From assembly GCF_020882245.1 (NCBI RefSeq), contig NC_083600.1, forward strand, positions 13,020,001 to 13,084,000: a DNA stretch of 64,000 nucleotides, given 5' to 3'. The notes below the pieces were generated by a model. The model had not been told where the DNA came from. It did no database searches and worked only from the letters and a program-made list of their open reading frames with translations. Shown one piece after another: positions 54,849 to 64,000 of this stretch. The translations under genes were made by a program, and so were the position numbers. The DNA is from Rhopalosiphum padi (Eukaryota > Arthropoda > Insecta > Hemiptera > Aphididae). The first letter of the stretch is position 1, and each line of letters starts with the position of its first letter.

Positions 54849-57529
54849 GCAGATTGCTGCCAATACCATAATATGATACTTTATAATATAGCAATTATGA
54901 CATATACATAACACGTTGTCTGTGGATAAATCCTGATTGTCGAAATAATAATTGTACGTGTTACCAATATTGACTATTAAAAACCCATGTAGTATCTTGA
55001 GTATTCATGAACACATATTATTGGTCACCTCTATATATAATATTATTTATTTTTAATTATATATTTTTGTATGCTTATATACACGTATTTATTATATTGA
55101 TTACTGTTGCGCCGGGTTGTCGCGTCGATTTGTTTTATCAAACGCGTTTTACGATAGTGTAATTATAATTTTATCGAATGGTTGGATATTTTTAATTCAC
55201 ATTTATGGTAAATCTCGTGTTACATGATCGTCGGGGAGGGTAGGAAAAGAGAGGATAAAAACTGGTCGCTTGCTGTTTTTACAGTAAAATAATATATTAT
55301 ACTCAAGCGTTTATTATGTATAGTCTCTAATCGTTGTCGTCGACGCCGTCAGCCACGCGTTTGATTAAAAATATCAAACGCCGCGTAAACGATTTGAAGT
55401 GGCTGGGAAAAAAATGTAAATTATTTTATACCATGATCGGTCATTTCTGTCGTGCGAACAAGATTACATGAGAATATATTATTATTTAATTTGATAAATA
55501 TGGTAGGTGGGTGTTTACTGTATACATATATAATATATCGGCAGGTATACTTAATATATATATATATATAGTATAATAATATAGGATAGAACGATAATGT
55601 TCTCATGTGATATTGGCAAAATAATATATACTATTGCGCACAACAGACGAACATCGAAAGATTTGGAGGAATGAAAATGTGCTGCACATTGAATTTTATT
55701 CATCGGCTGCAAAACGGGTTTTTTTGCTTTTTAACGAGATCGAAACATCGCAGCCGGTGTTTTTTTTCTCGCATATATTATTATTTAGAAGAATATAATA
55801 TATATTCAATACACACATATAAAAATAAAACGATATATTAGGTACGGTGAAATGCTCATAGGTTTCTGATATTATATTATATGCTATACACTGGGCTATG
55901 TGTTCTGTAGGTACCTACCTATTATTATTATACTCATATAAATCGGCAATCTATTTCCGCGCATCTAGTCGTTTCCACCGCTGATCGCCTTGCCTGCAGA
56001 GGGTGGGGGTGTTGTGAGAATTGTTTCTCGGACCGTGTCCAAGAAGTAAGTGTTTTTTTCACGGGGTTCCGGTCTGTCAGAAACCCTTTTTTATTGTTGG
56101 AGGGAAGTAGAAGAATAAGATAATAGCGATTGTTACGATCCGCCGCCAGCGCCCCGACCAAGACGTACACACACACACAGACACGTATACACAAGGGAAC
56201 GCCATATGGTTTTGTGAAATAGGAAATTGCTCTTCAAACGCCCAGCACATATACATAGGAGTGCACACGATACACAGTCATTTCCTTAAAAAAATAACAC
56301 GCACGTGATGTAATTGCTTTTTTTCTCTGGTATTGTTGCGCGACAGTTGGCCGACAAAAAAATAAAGAAATAATAATACGAACTTATAACAATATTGCTC
56401 CGAGGTGCACCTGACAAAAATATGCGTGTCAGCTACGTATGATATTATGTATAATATATATATGATGCCGACAACTACGTATAATATTGTCGGCTAAAAT
56501 TGTTCGATTCCAGATAAACCACTCTTGGAGAAGTATATGGAAGGATAATAATACATAATTTATAATCAAATTTTATTGCCGTGGGTATGAGACATGTGCA
56601 GCAATGCATGTGAACGTTTCCAAATTCGCAAAATCGGTATTTAATATTTTAACTGTTTATTTACAAAGTAATAAAAAAATACAATAGAACTAATAAAACT
56701 ATTTGAGAGAAATAAAAAATGCACATAGTATTAATATATTGTCTATACTAATATATTGATGTGATTTTCAGTATATTATATGTATATTAATCGTCAATAC
56801 GGCGTGTATACATATATAACCTACCTACCTACATTGCAAAGAATCGGGAGCCCACACATTTTAATCTGAATTTTATTGTGATAAAATTTCAAATTTGATC
56901 GTTGTAACGAAGAGTTTAATAAATTTAGTTAATAATAGGTTATTATAACAATAATTATATATATATTATTAATTGTATACTTATAAACTTTTAAATTATA
57001 ATTACGTACAATAATAATATATATATAAAGAATACTCGACTATTCGTTATTGCGTTTATAACATATTACGATCATATTATTTATTCAACTAAATATAAGA
57101 TAAACATATCTTATATTTGCTTAATAATTGAAATATGTGTTACATAATATGTAAATTCAGGTGAATTACTGCGGAGAGGTGCTAAACTGTGACTTCTGAG
57201 ACTTTAAATAACAGTCAAGTACTTGCTCTGATGTGTATACAGTTCTAAATAATACAATTTATTGTAAAAGTAATGCGTGTTATCAGTAGATATATAAATG
57301 CAAGTATTTAGTACGTTGGGTATAGAAACGAATGGCGAGAATTTAACAACTTCAATTTTGTACTTTTCGACGACGCCGCGTCGCATTGTGTTTTCTACAG
57401 CGTAATGTTGACGGAGTAGTATATTATAAAGACCGTATTATATTATTATATTAATATAATACAGGTATAGCCATATTATTATTTTTATTATTATCAGTGT
57501 ATATATTATTAGAAATTATAGAGTCCTGT

Positions 57530-58110
57530 AGAGACGCTACTGCACCAACGCCGGAAACGTTTTGTTACTACGTCTCATCCCTACTTCGGCTGCCACCGTT
57601 GTATGCATACGCGTAATAGGTACATATAGTTTTATACGCACACGACCGCAGTCCGACGCAGCAGCCAACGATTGTTGTTCGAATAGAATAAATAATATAA
57701 TAATAATATAATCGTTTTCAATTCAATCGGTTTCGTCTGTCGAGCGCGCGCGCCCGCGTTTAAGTGGCACGCGCTCCGCCCGCCGCCGCGCCGTCAAATT
57801 ACGATTTCCTCCCGACCGCAAGCCGGTCATTAGTGTTTTTTTTCTGACGGCCTCCGCACGTATATATTGTATATATATATATATATATTATACATGAATA
57901 CTTTAGTTGTACACTTCTTCCTCTTTCTTAATGGACCCGTCTGCTACACTCGACACGACGACGACACTGCACACACGATAGACGACGATGATTTTGCAAC
58001 TTTTCGTCTCTTGAAATACGCCTCTTGTTTAGGCCTTCTTGCTGCCCCCGCTCAGGCGTCGTTCGGGCACCGAGCCGGACGAGGGTAGGTTCACTACAAT
58101 GTACTCTTAC
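57530..58110. promoter_or_regulatory. CpG-rich block in the exon A-B intron, possible regulatory element
   Basis: The stretch at 57741-57800 is the most GC- and CpG-dense part of the non-coding sequence (gcgcgcgcgcccgcg, cgcccgccgccgcgccg), set in strongly AT-rich intron. CpG density stays high on both sides. It could be an internal promoter or enhancer of the zinc-finger gene, or a GC-rich repeat. I see no decisive core-promoter arrangement, and the overlapping open frames have no domain. Confidence 0.25.
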
Positions 58111-61100
58111 GCCGCGCACTGGTGGCTACTGTGTGCCGAGTATTCTCGTACATATATACAGGAAGTCATATGGTCTCGTTTTCTTTTCCCGCGCGTCTTA
58201 TGTACAAGTTTTATATATTACTATACGCGTTATTCACATATATTGTGTACTTCGGTTCGCTGGTTTTTGTTAACGACCTCGACATTGTACCTATACAATT
58301 GTACATATATACAACATATTAATTATATATACGAGCATGTACACTATGGATAGGTGACCGTGGCGGTCAGGAAAACGTATAGTTATTATTTATTATTATC
58401 TGATCGTCGGTGGTGCACGGAATGATGTCGTTCTTCTGTAAACTATAATTCGGAGGACGTAATACATTATAAATGTATACGACCCTTCGGCCGTCACGGA
58501 CTTTGACTTGGAACCCCTGAATCGTATATCCTTCATCTACGCCCGCGATAATAGCGCCAGCAAGACGTCCGGTTATAGTTTCCGGAAATTAAATCGGTTA
58601 TCAACGCTATAAACCTTTATGATAATCGTGTGATAAGACAATACACACAAATAATACGAGCATATTTGCAGTCACAGTAAGCGCTTTGTGACCGGTCAAA
58701 TTTAATAAACTCGACAGCTCTGACGACGACCACGGTTACGATATAGTCATATTTTTTCTTGTTATATTCGCTCCGTTTCAAGCGAATGATGTTTTAAAAT
58801 GATCGTTTACCATTAATATCGCTGTATCAAGAATTTTATCGGCTGGAGGGGCCACACTGAATTTCCGCACCGTTGATCTTGTCGTATGGTTATATAATAT
58901 ACGATCGCTAGACATATTATAGAGGTACATACGTTTTCCATAATGCACCTCTATACGACATTCACTGTGATCGTATTACACGTGGTTCAATTTTTTTCTC
59001 CTTTGCGCCGATCGCCGCTTATCCGTTTCTGACTATAATATAGGTACGTGGTTATGTGTACAACGTGCAACAGCAGTAATAACGGTTATAGTAGATGTGA
59101 AACTTCGTACATAATATTACCTATTTATTATTATTATTATTATTGATATTTATTGTTATTGATATCGGCGGACGGTGACCACAGTATTGCGTATGAGACA
59201 TAAGGAAATCGTTGCACACACATAATACGCGTACGGTGTATAGTCGATATATACCTCATAAATACCGAAGAAACGGTCGTGTGCTGGACATCAGCTGCCC
59301 TCCCCGCCACGAGCGAATACAACCGTAGTTTGCACCCGAATATAATATACGATGGAGATACGTGACGACGATAAGACTTGATACGGTCCGGATAACATCG
59401 TACGAGTATATATGTGTGTATATTGTATATATGTATGCGTATAAATATAAATACCCGCGCAGTTCCCACGGCGGATAACAGTCGTCGCTGGCGGGTGAGT
59501 GCGGGGTGGTATAGATACCTGTTGTGGCGGGAGAAGAAACGCCACAGCTGCACTGGTGCACCACACGGGATGATCATATTTTTATAGCCGCGATTAAAGT
59601 GCGCACGCTGCACGACCGTCCGGCGCTTTGACCACAAGCGGCACAACTGCACAAGTGTACAACATGTTGGGTCAATCGATTTTCATAAAGCGCATTGTAA
59701 CATTATAATAACATTAATAACAATACATCGATCACGATCCCGTCTATCCACGGTGTACATAATATATTGGTATGTTGGGTTTTTAAGCATGTTTTCCACA
59801 GTTTTGTGCTTTCGATGAACCTATACCTAACTTAATAATATGCAGAGGTTGAAAGTTGAACAATCAAATGTACCTTCTACAGAATTACTATACTTCATGA
59901 CAGTTGGTATCTACTGATTTAATCTGCTATATGTTCTTGTTAACCACCTATTAGGGGTTTAATAATTTACCATGTAAAATCAATAGGTACGCTGATTTCG
60001 TTAATATCATTATAATTATTACCATTTTTTTCTCAACACCAATTGCAATAATAATACATCGTTGTGTCGTTGTTATTATTGTTGACGCGGAGTCGTGTGG
60101 CGTGCTGTTCGTATTATATTTTATCACTGCGCGTTGCGTGTCCAAGGTGCATTTATATATTATATAATATATTGCGTACAATAATATAATGTACTGACTC
60201 CGTCGACACATCTGCCGCCGTCGCCTTCGAGTCCGATGTTTTTTTCCCAGTTCGTACATATAGTAAGCCATAAGGTGATTATAACAATAATAATTTATAG
60301 TCTACGAGACCGGAATTCGCAGAGTCGTTTAGCTAGTAACCATTACCACAGTATAATAATATACATATTTATTGAACTTTGCGTTTTCGATTGTTACACT
60401 GTAGATACTATATTATGTTTGATGCAAGCAATATTATACAAATTCACCGATCAATGTTCAATGATTCTCGATCAACTAATTTTTGCGTCGCTATCTGTGC
60501 ATATTAATATACTTTTCTATAGTATAACTTATAATGTAAATTATATTGTACTTATACTGTATAAGTGTGAAACGTGACGATATCTTGGAACATATGGTGC
60601 ACTATATTTTAAGAAAAATAAATATTATCCATATTTTGCCAAAAAATATATTTTTTTTTTAATATTTTGATTTTATTTTTTTTATAATGTTTGTATTAAT
60701 GCTAGGTATGTTTTTAAATTAATTCTATAATAGTTATTAATTTTCTTATTTCAATTGCTTATAGGATGGTTTTTATAGCCTATGTTCTCTTGTCAGGCGG
60801 AAGTTGATTAGAGGTGGATGGTGGTGGATATTTATTTGACGGATTTTATGTTTTAAATGTTTTAATTAATCCATTCGATTGGTCTTTTTTATTTTTTTAT
60901 TTGCATTTAGGTCAGTATATTGAGTGGGCTTTGTTCTGCTTGAAAATGTGTGCTTCTGAAGAATACGTTCGTTCGCTATTTCTTTGAACACTTCAAATAT
61001 AGTGGATAATTTTGCAGAGTTGTTTAAGACAATTTAAGATATAATATGGAGTATTATATTGTTTCGATCAGTTTCATGTTTGATAGAAATGATAGTACAA

Positions 61101-62010
61101 ACTATAAATTATCTTTTTAACGTTCCTACTTGTACTGTTTTCACGCAGTATAATATTACGATAATTAAACAAGTATGTATAAGTATTTGCATCGAAGCGT
61201 ACACATAATAGTATAGTATAACACAAGACACAACACAATTATAACTGTAACGACTGTGCTCCAGTTGCAAGTTGACCTTGTGGTATATTTAGTCCTTGAT
61301 TAGGTAAATACACGGGACGAATGTAAGCTTATACTACATATACTACTCGAATATGTTTAGAGTTTATGGAGTTCTTAAATTAGATAATTATTTGAATCGG
61401 TAAGGGTGTATAACATATTTCAATTAGGGTTATAGAACTACCATTCTCTCTCTTTTACTTTTTCCTCTTCTTAGTTTAGATTTCCAAAATTATAATTAAA
61501 ATAACTATATCTTGTCTCACAATAATGATTTACTGTGTGGAAGTATGCACGTGACGCTGTCGTCACTTTATATCTATACTATAATATGCCATTGATATAT
61601 CATACTTATATTATACCAACAATTTCAGGAAAATAATCACACATCAGGTGATCTCACGCGTGGTTATGTCTAATGATATTATATATAGTATATTATACAG
61701 TATATACCATACACGCATGAAGAGAATCGCAACCGATCCTGCGATGAGTGGTTGTGTGTAGAGTGCGGCAACTATATAATATACGTCCTATCGCCGTCAA
61801 CCGGTTATACGAGATGAATTTTGGTTACAAATTTAAACTATAATATAACCAAATGCACACTATAATAATATATATCTAATAATATAAAGGTTTGAGTCAC
61901 GTTGAAACCACTTTTTCCTTCGTGTTTACGACAAAATTGATCGAAATATTAAAAACCATTCTGGTTTATTATACTAATATATACTATTTTTTTTTTAAAT
62001 TGCGAGCACA

Positions 62011-62034
62011 TAATAATAATAATAATAATAATAA
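62011..62034. repeat. (TAA)n microsatellite
   Basis: Eight TAA units followed by a short A-run, in the exon A-B intron. Confidence 0.93.
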
Positions 62035-62328
62035 AAAAAGAAAAACACGAAATTAAACTACCAGTATCCGGACACCATCTCAGCGCGCAGAGACCTGGCC
62101 ACAAATAAGTAGCTCGGTGTTACGTGTTCCACACGATTTTAATTTTAATTCCGTGTATAATAATTATTTGAGTTTGAAAAAAAATCTATATACACTAACC
62201 AATCCGCCGCGCGCAGAGATAATAATAATCTGTATGCCCCACAGACTGGTTCAGACGTATTATTAAAGACCCATAATCTTGCGTGAGTCTTAGAACATTA
62301 AAAACGTCGTATATATATAATATACAGT

Positions 62329-62350
62329 ACACACACACACACAAACACAC
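62329..62350. repeat. (AC)n microsatellite
   Basis: AC run with one interruption (caaac). Confidence 0.9.
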
Positions 62351-63377
62351 ATATACGGCCGACTGAAGCGGTGTGGATCCTGTCTTCAGCCCTCTCTTGT
62401 ATACAGTCACGTTGTTAACCGGCCGGCGGTTTATGGGTATGTTAATAATATTAATAATACGATTATTATTATACATGTACACGACAAGACTCTTAAAAAC
62501 ATAATAGTGTAACTCAATTCTACCACGAGCCACTGTTCGAATATAATGATTGATTATCGCATTTTTATCAATATTTTTATTCATGTTAGTAAAAAGTACA
62601 TAATAACATATAATATTCGATAATCTATAAAAAAAAATGATGATGATATAATATTGTACGACTGTTATGAGTGTTTAAAATGTATATACGTACGTCGTTT
62701 TGTAGATTTATTTATTCGGAAGCATATTTTATATTATAGCAGTATTGAAAATTGAAATGTATAATAAACGCTATAAATACAATATTTTTATTTAAAGATA
62801 TTAAAATTGCATGTGTTTTAAAATTAAAGTTTTTTTTATTGGTATTTGTATGGTTTATTCAAGAATTCAATTTATAATATTCAATTTGTAAATCAAAAAT
62901 TCATATCTGAGGGAAAGAGAGAAGAAATTGTTATCGATAACAGTTAAAAGCCAAATTTAAATAATACTTCACCGGAAATAATGACTATATACTATAATAA
63001 ACGATTTTAATAGGTGTATAATATTTGGTGAAAAAAATCTGTCGTGAACAATTTTATGTGTTGGATCGTGTATGAGACGTCATTATAATAAGAGGTCAAT
63101 GGTCTGGTTTTATTGGCCTTCTATAGTGGCCGAACTGGGTAATTTATGCTCTACTGCAGACTATATATACGTATAATATACATATAATATTACTATTGAA
63201 TATCATACGTACCTACCTAATAAACATCGTTTAGCGAGCATCGAAAACAAAATGTCGTATTTCGATGGAAAATTTGTTTTACTATTATTTCCCGTGGATT
63301 CTAATAATTTTATGTGGATAAAATATAAAAATAATAAATGTTTTTTAATTAAAAATAAAAACGCTAAGTCAGTTTAC

Positions 63378-63547
63378 CTTGATGTGAGTCATTCGGTGAT
63401 AATAGAGATTAGAACTGGCTGTGAATCGTTTTCCGCAGACTCCGCACTGGTGCGGTTTTTCGCCGCTGTGGATTCGCCGGTGAGTGTTCAACGAGCTCGA
63501 TGTCGAAAAACCTTTGTTACACACTGCGCATACATGTGGCTTTTCAC
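63378..63547 (-). CDS. C2H2 zinc-finger gene, exon A (fingers 1-2), internal exon
   Basis: This is an internal coding exon of a Krüppel-type DNA-binding protein, expected to act in the nucleus as a sequence-specific transcription regulator. The minus strand reads tgcag|GT at the acceptor and AAG|gtaaac at the donor. The exon is 170 nt: two bases completing a codon (probably Gly of a TGEKP linker), then 56 codons, so phase 1 in and phase 0 out. Finger 1 has Cys 6 and 9, Phe 13, Leu 19, His 22 and 26. Finger 2 has Cys 34 and 37, Phe 41, Leu 47, His 50 and 54. The inter-finger linker is SGEKPHQ. Helix positions -1/2/3/6 read T/S/S/T and A/S/N/Y. Preceding exons, and any further fingers or N-terminal domain, lie beyond the window. 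The gene family is clear; I do not recognise the specific orthologue. Confidence 0.95.
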
Positions 63548-64000
63548 CTGCATGAGAAAACGTTAGTTTTAAAACAATAGTTATACGGAAAAAAATTTTG
63601 CATCATATTTAGGTATGATATTTTATATTTTTATACGATATGTTATATCGGCGCGTAAATGTCCACGCGATGATAGACTTTGATCCGATCGGCGGGCCGT
63701 GAGAATCGAATGTAAGAGGAGTGAGATGAGTAAAAAAAATAAAATAATAAAAATAATAAGAAGAAAACATCATCATTTGATCTCAAAAAATAGCTACACG
63801 GAGAGCCTTATATTGCGAACGTATATTATCGTAATCGATGTTTATGAACCAGTCGTAGTATTATTATATACGCGCGTAGCCAGAGTTGCTGCTGCAATAT
63901 AAACTTTCTGCAACAGCTTTTTGCTTTTTTTTTTCAATTGAAAGCGAAATTATCTTCACATCACATTTATTGATATACGTTAGATTATTACGTTAAATGT
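63548..64000 (-). other. Intron upstream of exon A (partial)
   Basis: This is the 3' end of the intron preceding exon A on the minus strand. The acceptor side reads cgttttctcatgcag. The phase-1 entry of exon A requires a preceding exon ending with one base of a split codon, beyond the window. I see no further finger-type codons here. The short open frame at 63699-63902 on the plus strand is Lys/Ile-rich and looks like chance. Confidence 0.8.

Larger units (their letters stand above)
49702..63377 (-). other. Intron between exons A and B (13.7 kb, phase 0)
   Basis: The donor reads AAG|gtaaactg at the high-coordinate end and the acceptor tttgcag at the low end. The content is mostly AT-rich with simple repeats. 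It also holds CpG-rich blocks near 51.7-52.0, 57.5-58.1 and 59.1-59.7 kb, a 9-bp hairpin at 52.2 kb, and a T-rich stretch at 60.6-61.0 kb. I found no additional exon with a recognisable domain. Confidence 0.85.

Noticed and set aside
63252..63566. 104-codon plus-strand open frame over exon A
   Set aside because: It is the antisense of exon A. The minus strand carries the intact zinc fingers and splice sites.

Overview
The window reads as nuclear DNA of an insect, most likely an aphid. It is strongly AT-rich, with endless TA/TAA/ATT runs, and the short motif taggtac/gtacctac recurs throughout, a habit I associate with aphid genomes. The species assignment is an inference from texture only; no marker gene is present.

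One gene can be supported. It lies on the minus strand and is the 3' part of a Krüppel-type C2H2 zinc-finger gene whose 5' exons lie beyond position 64000. Four exons are visible, in transcription order: exon A (63547-63378, fingers 1 and 2), exon B (49701-49536, fingers 3 and 4), exon C (21415-21332, finger 5) and exon D (17187-16949, C-terminal tail and stop). All junctions have GT/AG sites with clean polypyrimidine acceptors, the reading frame is continuous across every join, and the fingers are spaced at exactly 28 residues. The visible part encodes five tandem C2H2 fingers, then a CX2C-X16-CX2C motif and a Ser/Asp/Glu/Ala-rich tail. Only about 0.66 kb of the roughly 46.6 kb gene segment is coding. 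The introns are about 13.7, 28.1 and 4.1 kb long.

The exon phases are informative. Exon C is 84 nt long, symmetric (1-1), and holds exactly one finger. Skipping it keeps the frame and rebuilds a TGE-type linker in front of the C-terminal Cys motif. Exons A plus B together make exactly four 28-residue units.

The remainder is intron (17188-63377), upstream intron (63548-64000) and the 3' UTR or downstream flank (1-16948). These regions hold simple repeats, four short inverted-repeat transposon relics (two Tc1/mariner-like with TA flanks, one hAT-like with an 8-bp target duplication, one MITE with TIR taggcgtaactag), a few palindromes and several CpG-rich blocks that could be regulatory. I found no rRNA, tRNA, CRISPR, viral or bacterial-type operon content. 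Nearly all other open reading frames look like chance products of low-complexity or CpG-rich DNA.
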